Assembly: GCA_949358305.1 (NCBI GenBank)
Contig: OX442314.1
Span: 41,796,581-41,860,580 of the forward strand
Length of the DNA: 64,000 nucleotides
Direction: 5' to 3'
Source of the DNA: Strigamia acuminata
Lineage: Eukaryota > Arthropoda > Chilopoda > Geophilomorpha > Linotaeniidae
Both the position numbers and the translations under genes were made by a program. The notes beneath the pieces were generated by a model, which had not been told where the DNA came from, made no database searches, and was given only the letters and a program-made list of their open reading frames with translations. Positions 54,879 through 64,000 of this stretch are shown in pieces (position 1 is the stretch's first letter; each line of letters opens with the position of its first letter).

Positions 54879-55448
54879 TTATCTAAGCCAAACTTCACCG
54901 ATGTCTTGGGTTCGAGCATACACGTGGTTGACTGGAATCTGATAGTTTTCCGGGCACTGATCCAAGTGTCGTCGCGCCTTGACCAATCGGGCCTGGAGAA
55001 TCTGGTCCGAACCACACTTTGCGTGAATCTCCAGCCAATCGAACGTTTCCTGGCATAGCACGGAGTTGTTCATTAAAATAATTCTAGTTCTGGCGGAGAA
55101 CTTCAAAAGCGGGTACCGGTAATAGTGCCGAATTTTTCCATAGTTGTTGTTGTCAATGACTGGCCCCTTTGGTTTCTCATTGACCTGCTGGGTCTTGCTA
55201 GCAGCGATTGCTTTCGAGATTTCCAAAAGTTGTAACCAATGTCGAACACGCTCTTCTTGGAGTTTGGCATCAGCTTGCACCAGCCTGGGCGTTGGCGGGC
55301 ATACGTCCGACTGCCAACCCGAGGTATCACCTGTATCTTGGTAATCTTTGTCCGATACGGCATTTCGATTGCTTGTCGAACTCTGGTGACCGGAGGCAAT
55401 GGCGGCGGCCATGGGCGTGTATGTGGTTTCTGGCTTGGACGACGGCAC
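54879..55448 (-). CDS. Accessory-gene relative: C-domain exon
   Basis: 189 codons; the first Met may not be the real start. Residues about 108-175 (IRHYYRYPLLKFSARTRIIL, then NNSVLCQETFDWLEIH, then RLVKARRHLDQCPENY) align with the C-terminal domain of the 4497-7332 product (LRSLYAF, ILQNSEDLCNRVLAWLENHI, RLVFARITPQDPQEYF). Both end shortly after a VWL motif. It is separated from the N-domain relative at 51 kb by unrelated pieces. Confidence 0.6.
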   Translation of the reverse strand: MPSSKPETTYTPMAAAIASGHQSSTSNRNAVSDKDYQDTGDTSGWQSDVCPPTPRLVQADAKLQEERVRHWLQLLEISKAIAASKTQQVNEKPKGPVIDNNNYGKIRHYYRYPLLKFSARTRIILMNNSVLCQETFDWLEIHAKCGSDQILQARLVKARRHLDQCPENYQIPVNHVYARTQDIGEVWLR

Positions 55449-55737
55449 TTGAGGTCCGGGCGTCCGAAGAATTCTTTAATTTTTGCAAACATGCAGAAAT
55501 TAAAGAAAATGGGGGAAAAGCATATGGAATTCCTTTGCCCCAATCCTGGGTAAGGGCCTTGAATGCTAAGGCAGAAGGATCAGGTCGCCAACTGAAATGT
55601 GGTTTCAGTTGGAAATTATTTAGAGAAGCAAACAAGTCGAGACTAAACAGGTCCCACTTGGAACTAATAGCCTAAAATACTCCCACGGGAAGCTGCATCA
55701 GCGAGACAGTTTTCCGTGTCTGGAATATGTTCCGCAA

Positions 55738-56230
55738 TTACTGAGATGTCAATTTATTTAGTCTAAAATCAATAAATAAATAACTATATACAGCAACCGG
55801 GATCTGATCAAGACCCACGGCCGGGAGGTTCTCGGAGAACGGGAAACCTCCGATGGCTTCTTTCGTCGGGCGTCTGAGCGCGTGGCGCGGCGTCACCGTC
55901 ACGTCACTTGCACTGGTTCTGCGTCCATGCCTTGGGACAGGCATCTCATGGAATCCTGTTGGGGAAAAAAAAAATATTATTGGGACCAAAGGTTCGTCGT
56001 TTGTACAATTTCGCGTCTAAGGACGACACCCGCTGGTGGCTGTGATTGTCCACCAGTCTGGGCAGACTTGCCAGCGTCTCCACGTATCCACGGCAGACTG
56101 ACGGGTCGATGTCGGCGAACTCCGCTCTGACCGTCTGCTCCAACGACCATCCCTGTACAGCGAACGGCGACGGCAGGTGGAGGTACCAGGCGTTCATGGC
56201 GGATCCGTAGTAGGATTTCTGTAAAAGCAA
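55738..56230 (-). pseudogene. Piece of the second accessory-gene family (downstream part and 3' exon)
   Basis: Minus strand: SAMNAWYLHLPSPFAVQGWS, then ICRGYV-like CRGYVETLASLPRL match the 62261-64000 ORF. After HQR, sequence corresponding to that gene's middle is missing. A pyrimidine-rich acceptor (TTTTTTCCCCAACAG, about 55960) precedes the conserved MRCLSQGMDAEPV exon, which has a frameshift. Confidence 0.65.
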
Positions 56231-56902
56231 ATCTTAAAAAGTTATTCAATATGTTGTATGCAATCATTCCCAAAAACGGGGTTAGCTGTAATCCTCTAAA
56301 TGTAGCTTGCAATAGCTCTGTGCTTGTGCTTGTTGTTTTGTCAAGTTTTCATTTTGGATGGCTTTTCCTTTTTTTAAATTTGAGAGGCAGTACAAACTCT
56401 GTAAAAACTTTTCAGTAACAGCTGCCTTCTTCTTACAAATTTTTTTATATACTGAAGGACATAAATTTAAAACATTAAAATCAATAAATTAATTGGAGTG
56501 AACATAAAAATAATAATAAAATTCCTACCGTCCAGCGAACCACACGAGAAGCACACAAACAAACACCACACGCGAAACAAATGTCGAAAACAAACTTGAT
56601 GATGCAGCTAATCAAAACCAATGTCATAATTCCACAGTAAAAACACTATTCACTACACTACACTAAGTTTCCAAACACTACACTTCACTGATAATCACTT
56701 CACTTCTGTGAAGAAATCCAATGGTAATCCAAATCCAGTTTGATGAAGTTAATCCATGAGACAAAAGTTGGAATCCATTAAAATGACAAAGTGAACTGTT
56801 ATGTTCCTAAAGCCATCAATAGATGGCAGTCATTTCAAAGTATATGATTGCTAAATCCACCAAAAGGTGGCGCTTATTTAAAAATGACTGCCGCTGCTTC
56901 AA
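56231..56902. other. No gene seen
   Basis: AT-rich. A CACTACAC/TTCACTTC-rich patch occurs at 56640-56710. Confidence 0.5.
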
Positions 56903-58290
56903 ATGCACGATGAGGAAATGGCTAAGCACGCGGAAATAATAAAGGTTTGGAATTATAACGAACAAATAATTATTCTTTTTTGGATTGATTCGTGTTTTTG
57001 CAGGGGACGAGCAGGCCGGCGCATTCGCGAATCTGCGAAACGAATCAAATTAGGACCCGATCAACTGCCTTCGATTTGCGCCTACGAAACTAAAGAGGAA
57101 GACTCGAAAGAAGTTTTTACACTTGTTCTTGACGATGAACCGAAACAGGTTCCACCAACGGTGAAACCGAAACGAGGACGGTCGACAAAAGCTGAAGCCG
57201 TCGAGAAACATTACGAGCCGACGCAAATGACGCTTCGAAGCAAGGCGAAACAGCCAACAGAACCGGATGCTGCAGAAGATGCAGAAAGAGAAGATTCGGA
57301 GGAAGAAGAAGAAGAAGAAGATTTGCTGGGGTCAACTTATCAAGATGCAATAAATTCTGGAGATGCCGGAAAGTGGCAAACTGCAATTGACAACGAACTG
57401 GACAGTCTACACCAAAAACGGGACATGGGAAATCACGGATTTGCCGAAGGATCGCAAAGCGATTGGAAACAAATGGGTGTTCAGAATAAAACAACACGCA
57501 GACGGATCGGTGGAGCGGTATAAAGCACGCCTAGTGGCTAAAGGATTCAAGCAACGATATGGACACGACTACACGGAGACGTACTCACCGGTTGCGGGCA
57601 TAGCCACGATGCGACTAATAATCGCAATAGCCACGATTTTGGGATGGTTCATGGAACAAATTGACGTTACAACGGCTTATCTAAACGGAATTTTAGAAGA
57701 AGAAGTTTACATGGAAATCCCGGAAGGTCTGAAAGGAGAAAATCTCAAAGGCAAAGTTTGCAGACTTATAAAGTCTTTATACGGATTGAAACAATCGGGT
57801 CGCGCATGGAACGACAAACTGGACGAAGAACTCGGAAAACAAGGTTTCAAACGATGTTTGTCGGACGCGTGCGTGTATTGGATTCGTATCGGAAAAGAAC
57901 ACGGGATTATCGGAGTCTACGTCGATGATATGATAATCGCCGGACAATCAAACAAGATGTGTCAAGAAATTAAGAAGAGACTACGAAAGTGTTTTCATAT
58001 AAAGGAACTTGGACGTTTGAAATTCATGTTAGGAATAGAATTCGGACGTGACAAAGACGGAAACATATTTCTTATGCAAGAGAAATATATTGAAAAGATT
58101 TTGAAACGCTTCAACATGCCGGATTCCAAGCCGATGACGACACCAATGGTGACATATTCGACTAACGACAAGAAGGAATCGGAAAAGTTCAAAGACTTGA
58201 CTATTCAACCATACAGAGAAGTAATAGGATGTCTTTCCTATTTGGCCAACAGCACAAGACCGGACATATCGCATGCCGTCAACATGATGA
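56903..58290 (+). pseudogene. Ty1/copia reverse transcriptase, frameshifted and truncated
   Basis: Frame 1 (56903-57415) has an acidic linker, then DAINSGDAGKWQTAIDNELD, the usual lead-in to a copia RT. A one-base shift near 57415 moves the frame. Frame 2 continues GTWEITDLPKDRKAIGNKW, then TYSPVAGIATMRL, then YLNGILEEEVYMEIPEG and YVDDMIIAG. It reaches the thumb and stops at DISHAVNMMKS, where it is joined to a Gag fragment of the other strand. RNase H is absent here; a separate piece lies at 60035. Confidence 0.9.
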
Positions 58291-58548
58291 AATCATTTTC
58301 GAATTTCTTCCATATTCTTTATTTGCTGTTGAGAACCAGGTTCCCGCTTCGCCCCTAAAGAATTTAAACCGGTGATGTTTAAGCACCTGATTTATGTAAG
58401 GCTCAGCAAATTCTAAGGCTACCTTCAGATCTGTGAGAAAAGCTTTAGCTTTTGTCCTTTCACTGTGAAATGGTTCCATGCCAATTGCGTTGATATGTTT
58501 ACTCAAATCAACCGCATTTCTAGGTTTAAATTCTCCCAACTTGTGCAC
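58291..58548 (-). pseudogene. Gypsy Gag fragment
   Basis: HINAIGMEPFHSERTKAKAF, then EPYINQVLKHHRFKFFRGEA, then GTWFSTANKEYGRNSK. It is homologous to the Gag at 49290-49910 (PYLNQVLGEHLFKFFRGDAA). The left end abuts the copia RT. Confidence 0.7.
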
Positions 58549-58849
58549 TTAACAAAGTGGACAGGAAGTGTGTGTTTTCCAAGCGTTGCAGGAAGAGATG
58601 GATGCCATGACTCCAGACTGTTGTTTGTTCAGTGTGCTAAACTAAATACACTAAAATGCGTGGCTATGACTTTCTGCAACCAGCAATGTCGAAATTAAGC
58701 AAAATATTTTGACATAAGTTCACTAATCTGCCCACACGCGCCGCTGAGTTTCAGCACGATTTCTGATTTCATCCACTGCTAGATTACGAATGACATTTAA
58801 CAAAAACGGTTCAAATGGGGCATCACCTACACTTGCCTCACCATTTAAT

Positions 58850-59370
58850 CGACAGTGTTAACTCCGCCCTTAGTTGCATTGTAATGCAAAATAATGTCCG
58901 GTTTCTTGTCCTTACGGTCAGAAAGTTTGTCCTCATGGTGTTCCGTTGAAATCAATGTAACACACTTATACTTTTTTGGTACATACGAAACTAGAGTCGT
59001 ATTCGACAGGAAGGCGAATATCGACGAAAACTGCTCGCGATGTTTGAAATTTGTTATTACCGGCGGTAATTCTCTTATTTTTTCTTATTGTCCCTAAATA
59101 TGTCAATTTATGCTCCAATAAGGATTCAGCTAATTCTTGGCTGGAAAAAAAATTATCACCGGTGATACCTCTTCCCGACCCCAAATAATTTTTTACCACG
59201 TCCGAAACTACTCTTTTTCCTTGATTGACTTCCCGTTGGTCATTTAATTTCCCTGTGTAAACTTGTAGATTGCAGACATAATAACTACTGGAACAAACAA
59301 CTTGCACCAAATATGATTTTTTGCCACGGATGGTGGGTCCAATACTCGAATGTGGTCCTCCAGCCACATC
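58850..59370 (-). pseudogene. piggyBac transposase fragment
   Basis: SSSYYVCNLQVYTGK, then RGITGDNFFSSQELAESLLE, then HKLTYLGTIRKNKR are typical of the DDE_Tnp_1_7 core, with the D of GDNFFSS. After a shift the frame continues to PDIILHYNATKGGVNTVD, the third acidic block. Truncated on both sides. Confidence 0.9.
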
Positions 59371-59495
59371 AACACTTGCCCTGACAGCTTGTTGTTGTTA
59401 CTTAACACCGTTCTGGTGTCCGGGGTCAAGTAAAAATGCGGGTACAACCGCATCAGCTTTCGAAAAGCGGATTCCTTCTTCTTTGGCTTGGCCAT
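59350..59495 (-). pseudogene. Accessory-gene relative: short C-domain piece
   Basis: MAKPKKKESAFRKLMRLYPH, then TPDTRTVLSNNNKLSGQVLM, then WLEDHI. It aligns with the C-domain of the 4497-7332 product and with 54879-55448. It joins the piggyBac fragment in another frame. Confidence 0.55.
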
Positions 59496-59639
59496 CGTCT
59501 CTGGCCATCGTCTCTTACCTGCAGGACATGAATGTACTTAAAAGATACACTACATTTGGTCACAGACTTCAAGGCATTCCTCTATGTGATTATGACTGAT
59601 GGTTCTTACTCGAGTGATGGAATGATGCCAAAAATTACT

Positions 59640-59900
59640 GCGAGATTAAATAAATCACTCCTAAGGACAATACTACATGGTCATGCATGAGGTTGATACC
59701 AGTCTACATTTAGCATTAAAGCATAGCCCTTAGTTTGGAAGAAACCTTTGGCTTTCAAATCAAGTTTTTTTTTTATCTCCATTTCATGCTCATTTTGCAT
59801 TTCCACTTTTCGCATTTCGAATGCTTGTTCTTTTTGGACCCCTTCTTCTTCTTTAGCCTGTCTTCTTTCCATTTCTGCTTATCCCAGTCCAGCCGCTTAT
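59640..59900 (-). pseudogene. Tnp2-like fragment with coiled-coil lead
   Basis: A Glu/Lys-rich helix (EMRKVEMQNEHEMEIKKKLD) precedes LNVDWYQPH, the same block as at 44555-44929. The sequences around 59640-59715 and 44846-44935 are nearly identical. Confidence 0.5.
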
Positions 59901-60034
59901 CTTCAATAATTTTTTTGACCTCAACCTTGTCTCCAAAGACATCTGAGAGTCTTTTGACAGCAGATGTCCGAGAATCACATTTATCCTCATGAACTGTGTT
60001 CATAAACTGGTTAAATGATAGCTCGAGTGATCTT

Positions 60035-60235
60035 GCGAAAAACAAATGGCGGCCTGATTGTCACAAGACATCCGTCGATTCTTGTTGTGTGGTTTGGCAA
60101 CCCAATTCAATCAGAAGTCTTCTGAGGTGCAGGAGTTCCTTTGCTGCCTCCGATACCGCCATGTACTCAGCTTCCACGGTTGAAAGTGCAACAGTATGTT
60201 GCTTCTTGGGTGCTAATGAGATTGGGCCTCGCTGG
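60035..60235 (-). pseudogene. Ty1/copia RNase H fragment
   Basis: Minus strand: KKQHTVALSTVEAEYMAVSE, then AAKELLHLRRLLIELG, then DNQAAI. This is the copia RNase H core (S.EAEY.A...A..E....R.LL.ELG). One stop lies before DNQAAI. Confidence 0.85.
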
Positions 60236-60628
60236 TTCGGGTGGATCAGGTTGATACAGAGTTCGCCTCGCTGGTTCGGGTGGACTTGAATTGTTCGTGA
60301 GATTCACGTCACTCGCATGTTTGGTGTAATGAATTCTATTCCATACAAAAGCTCGCTGTTCTTCCAGAATCTTATTACCGAGAGCATTAACATGTGCAGG
60401 TGCTTGATCGTTATTAACGTATTGATCAATTCTTGCATTGATGAAACTTGCTTTAAGTCTTTGTATCAGTAAATCTGCCCTATTATTCCGCCTAGAGATT
60501 ATAGGCATTTGCCGAGAATCGATCAAATAACTGAAGCAATTACGTTTCATCATTTCTAAACGTCTAAAGTTTCTAACATTTATATGAAGAGAATTAATGT
60601 TGTAATTAAGAAGTTCTATTAAACGCAT
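60236..60628 (-). pseudogene. Unrecognised ORF remnant
   Basis: About 130 codons without a known domain (includes RRNNRADLLIQRLKASFINA and a repeated PPEPAR). It runs into the copia RNase H fragment. Confidence 0.3.
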
Positions 60629-60949
60629 GAGATAACTCTAATCTTCTTGTTGCCAATTTTTGCAATTGCTGATAGCATTTCTAGGTTGGGATAAAGAGTT
60701 GTTATTTCACGAAAATACTTACAAAATAATTCAGACCAGGACACGTGGTACACTTTGCAGTTAGGAAGTAGCGACCACCAATGTCTTGAAAGAGAACTGG
60801 GAGGTTAAGGAGCACATGAATGATAGTGCTACACTCGTTAATTTAGTTAGTAATTTAATATCGCTTGCTTTCATCAAGAAATGTAAACTTTTATTGTTGA
60901 TGCAAACTAAATTTTAATGAAATTCGTTTCATTTTCAACAGCTTGTGAC
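60629..60949. other. No gene seen
   Basis: AT-rich flank of the family 3 LTR. Confidence 0.4.
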
Positions 60950-61536
60950 TGCTATGGTCTCTTCCAGTGTAGTCAGGGGACTGAGAACACTTGGTAGGGA
61001 CGCATACTTCACGTAAATGACGGAGACTTCCCACAATATTGGTTGGTTGGCCTTTATTGCGTTGTCTAGGGGTATGGGGAAACCCGTCACCCGCTGCAGA
61101 GGTGCCACGAAGGCACACCGCACCGGCAACCGACCCGCCACACACTGGGTGGGAACCCAATGCGTGGCGTGGTCGGTTCGACTTAACATTCGTGTCGTAC
61201 TTACCTACGACCCACGCGTCCACTCATGGAGGCTGTATAACGGTGGGAGCCGTCATACTGAGTATCATCGTGGTGAATGGTGAGGAGTACAGAGTCAAAC
61301 CGGGACACTGCTTGTCCCTCCCAGATGAACACCTTCTCCTCTCGGGGAGCTGCTGCAGGCACGTCCTTCTCAGGCCGTGTCCAACACTCAACTCTCTCAC
61401 AACACTCCCTCCTCACCACACCACTCCACTCCCTCCTCCCCGGGCTAGGTCAACTACCCACGTAGGGGTTGACCTTTGGGGCCGCACGGTGGTGTGTGGC
61501 AGTGCCGCAGGTCACCTAGGTGGCCTGGCGGTCACA
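60950..61536 (-). repeat. LTR of family 3, minus orientation
   Basis: In its own sense it starts TGTGACCGCCAGGCC at 61536 and ends AGACCATAGCA at 60950, giving TG..CA ends and about 587 bp. A polypurine tract (TTTTCGTGGGGGGGGGAGA) lies immediately before it. It is GC-rich, unlike families 1 and 2. A partial copy is at 52449-52678. It would be the 3' LTR of the element carrying the accessory ORF at 62261-64000. Confidence 0.65.
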
Positions 61537-61960
61537 TCTCCCCCCCCCACGAAAAGGTAGGTCTAAGGGGCCACACACACACCGACGGGGACACGCAAGT
61601 CGAGCCAGACACAACAACGAAGTCAGTCGAAGACCACAACTTGTCGGGCTACCGGTGCCGACCTTCGGTGCTGGTGGACCGAAAACCACCGCACCGTCGG
61701 TCAACGATGTTAGCAGCATTGGGCGACAGGAACCACCTCGCCCTAGACTGGCCGAAAACAAAACAAACTATTGATGTAATACAATGTAAATAATAATTCA
61801 CCGGGCCTGAACGTAACAAGCCCGGGACGAAATCATAAAACAAAAATTAAAACAAAACAAAAAAAAATTAAAAAACGGGGGAAAAAAAAAATAAATATAG
61901 TAAACAAAACAAGGATGGGAGAGGCTGGTCAATCCTCCCATAAAATAATCGGAAATAAAG
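61537..61960 (-). other. Polypurine tract and 3' non-coding region
   Basis: The polypurine tract occupies about 61537-61550. The rest, up to the 3' exon, is non-coding, with A-rich runs and an AATAAA-type signal region near 61880-61960. Confidence 0.45.
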
Positions 61961-62206
61961 TTACGTTAAACAAATAATAAAAATGATAATTAAAAAAAGA
62001 AATAATATATATACAACGACCGGGACCTGACCAAGATCCACAGTCGGGAGATCCACCGATGGAACGGGAAAAACTCCGGTATCCGTTTTCGTCGGGCACG
62101 TGGGCTTGTGGCGTGGCGTCTCCGTCTCGTCACTCGCTTCCGGCTCGGCGTTCATGTCCCGGGACAGGCATCTCACGGCATGCTGTTGGGAAAAAATATT
62201 ATCGGG
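61961..62206 (-). CDS. Putative 3' exon of the second accessory gene
   Basis: The acceptor ATTTTTTCCCAACAG ends at about 62183-62186. The frame then reads HAVRCLSRDMNAEPEASDET, then PTCPTKTDTGVFPVP. The exon is conserved at 55738-55990, with the same acceptor. Which donor in the 62261-64000 ORF joins it is not resolved. Confidence 0.45.
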   Translation of the reverse strand, partial: PDNIFSQQHAVRCLSRDMNAEPEASDETETPRHKPTCPTKTDTGVFPVPSVDLPTVDLGQVPVVVYILFLFLIIIFIICLT

Positions 62207-62260
62207 ACCAGAGGTCCGTCGTTTGTACAATTCGCGTCCAAGGACGACAGTCGAGGCTTT

Positions 62261-64000
62261 TCACGGCTCCGGCTTGTCGTTGGACGGTGGTTGCGGCTGA
62301 GAGGGGTCTTGCGGCTCCTCTTCAGTCTCAGTTGCAACCGCTGCGGGTCTTGCTGGGGCTGGCGACGTTCTCGCCGCCTCCAGCACAGACCGTATCGATG
62401 GCGGTGGGGGTATCAGTTGCCCGTCTTCCGCTTCCACCGCCTCCACCGCTCCTGCCGTAGCTGATGGCAACTGGGGGGGTAGCTGAGGCACCTCCTCTGC
62501 CGCCGCCGTCTTGACTGGGGCCAAGGCACGTCGCGCCGCCGCCTTTTCCCTCGACGCCGCCACGGTTTGAGCAGTGCGGGACTTCTTCCCCTTCCCCTTC
62601 TGCTTGCGAGCATCGTGGGTTGATTCGATTGGATCCCAGACGTCGGGGCTAAATTGGTCGGGATAACCCTTCCGTCTATGCACCCGCTTCATCACCACCT
62701 CTTCGTACGTAGGCGGGGGTGGCGGTGAGTGTGCCGCCAACTCTGGCGGCATCACGATAGGCACAGGCTCGTGGGACGCCGGTACGAACATCCGTTGGTG
62801 ACCGTAGTTATTGGTCAACCTCGGGAGCCCGGCCAGCGTCTCCACGTAGCCACGGCAGATTGCCGGGTCGAAATCCGCATGGTCCGCCCCCACCGTCTGC
62901 TCTAGAGTCCAACTTTGGACCACGAACGGGGACGGCAGGTGGAGATACCACGCGTTCATCGCAGAGCCCACGGCCCACGCGACGATGCGCACCGTCTCGA
63001 ACCACCTGATTCTCCTCGCTGCGGCCGATGCGACAGGGGGAATGTTGAGGATTATCCACATCCTCTGCCTGATGAGTGCGACAGCCCTCGTCGTCCTGAT
63101 GTCACTCCCGGCCGCGTCCACAAAGCGCAGGTGAAGTTCTCTCCACCGCTTAGCTTCGGCGACCCAGAGCGCCACCACCTGAGCGTTCGCATGCTTGAGG
63201 CGTGGGACTGCCATCAGTACAAGTGCCGTGCAGACCACCGGAGCACCAGGCGGTAAGTCAGCGACCTCGAGCGGAACCTGGCCCTCGACGGGTTCCAAGA
63301 ACTCCGCTCCTTCGTGCTGTCCAGAGGGGTGTGGTTCCTGGGAAGGTCCCTCGCCTCCTTCGGCAGCTTCTACTCCTGCGTTGACCATCTCGGGGTCGCC
63401 GCACCGCAACAGCTGCGCTTCGAGAGACAACCCCTCCAGCACCGACAATTGCAGCACATCGTCCTCCGAAACAGACAACTCCATCGTCTCGTCGTCTGGC
63501 GCTGACATCTGGGGTTGCACCATTGGCAGTTCGGCGCAAGCGCCGTCCTGCCTCTGGGAAACAACACATTCCTCCCGCGGGGTAGATGGTTCCGACCGTC
63601 CCGCGAGATTCATGAGGCTACCCCAAGTGCGATGGGGCAGTCCTCCCGTACCGTCGAACTGCGCCACGGGAATTCCGAGTGCGAGCGAAGCGCAAGCGAT
63701 TGCCTGCTCACTACAGCCGGCTTCCTCCGTGGGCATCTCGACCACCTGCTCGCCAGACGCTCCGGGAAGGTCCAGAGCGAGGGACACTGCTGAATCAGCC
63801 TGTACCTCGTCTCTGACCACCTCCAACTGCTGTGTGGGTTCCGGCGTACCGTCCGCCACGGGGAGAGTGACAACCATCGGAACAGCCACAACATCCGGTT
63901 CGCTGGTACCGGATCCACACGATCGCTGTGCGACCGGCAGTACGGCAGCAGCTTCAGCCTCGGCCACCGCTTGCCTCGCCGCCTCGGCGGATCGTGCCTT
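62261..64000 (-). CDS. Second accessory ORF next to an LTR (5' end outside window)
   Basis: The frame is open from the right edge to a TGA at 62261, at least 579 codons. It has an Ala/Glu/Val-rich N-terminal part. A conserved middle follows (RWRELHLRFVDAAGSDIRTT, then RQRMWIILNIPP, then SAMNAWYLHLPSPFVVQSW, then ICRGYVETLAGLPRL). After that come a PPPPPTYEEV motif (PPxY-like, as in viral late domains), a Lys-rich patch (KQKGKGKKSR) and a Pro-rich tail. The PPxY and basic patch would fit a Gag, yet there is no zinc knuckle and it lies just 5' of a 3' LTR. Pieces occur at 51746 and 55738. No known family was recognised. GC-rich. Confidence 0.65.
   Translation of the reverse strand, partial: KARSAEAARQAVAEAEAAAVLPVAQRSCGSGTSEPDVVAVPMVVTLPVADGTPEPTQQLEVVRDEVQADSAVSLALDLPGASGEQVVEMPTEEAGCSEQAIACASLALGIPVAQFDGTGGLPHRTWGSLMNLAGRSEPSTPREECVVSQRQDGACAELPMVQPQMSAPDDETMELSVSEDDVLQLSVLEGLSLEAQLLRCGDPEMVNAGVEAAEGGEGPSQEPHPSGQHEGAEFLEPVEGQVPLEVADLPPGAPVVCTALVLMAVPRLKHANAQVVALWVAEAKRWRELHLRFVDAAGSDIRTTRAVALIRQRMWIILNIPPVASAAARRIRWFETVRIVAWAVGSAMNAWYLHLPSPFVVQSWTLEQTVGADHADFDPAICRGYVETLAGLPRLTNNYGHQRMFVPASHEPVPIVMPPELAAHSPPPPPTYEEVVMKRVHRRKGYPDQFSPDVWDPIESTHDARKQKGKGKKSRTAQTVAASREKAAARRALAPVKTAAAEEVPQLPPQLPSATAGAVEAVEAEDGQLIPPPPSIRSVLEAARTSPAPARPAAVATETEEEPQDPSQPQPPSNDKPEP

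Noticed and set aside
60891-61560. Several ORFs within the family 3 LTR
   Set aside because: GC-rich LTR sequence open in several frames on both strands; no domain and no codon bias.

Overview
The window is nuclear DNA of an invertebrate animal, most likely an arthropod. It is AT-rich, has short GT..AG introns, and carries animal genes (a CDC73/parafibromin relative, an UNC-93 relative, leucine-rich-repeat genes). The transposon mix is Ty3/Gypsy, Ty1/copia, DIRS-like, piggyBac, P-element, Mutator-like, Tc1/mariner, pogo/Tigger and PIF/Harbinger. Nothing seen fixes the species. No rRNA, tRNA or CRISPR locus was recognised.

Left part (1-24.9 kb). Positions 1-8581 are the 3' two thirds of an apparently intact Ty3/Gypsy element: a pol ORF running in from the left edge, then a separate intron-containing gene where env would sit (4497-7332), a polypurine tract, and an LTR with five consecutive hairpins that share one apical sequence on different stems. 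Next come a 3.8 kb element with long inverted repeats, a gag-protease ORF fused to a DIRS-like RNase H piece, a solo LTR inside that DIRS-like element with a 4 bp target duplication, decayed P-element and Mutator-like transposases, and a truncated UNC-93 gene. The UNC-93 exons lie in a 2.85 kb inversion with one breakpoint inside a second LTR of the solo-LTR family.

Middle part (24.9-43 kb). This is the host-gene island. Two intronless paralogous leucine-rich-repeat genes flank a large five-exon gene on the minus strand (at least 2,111 codons, unrecognised). Two of its introns carry the same ~20 bp minisatellite family and a third holds a pogo-type MITE. A short, intronless, N-terminally truncated CDC73-like gene converges on the second LRR gene.

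Right part (43-64 kb). This is a dense mosaic of short transposon pieces, most with coding sense on the minus strand, many present twice or more. It includes several pieces related to the env-position gene of the first Gypsy element. At the right edge a second, unrelated-looking accessory ORF (62261-64000) precedes a third type of LTR (60950-61536). The recurring theme is LTR elements that carry non-Env accessory genes between pol and the 3' LTR, some with introns, together with structured LTR RNA.
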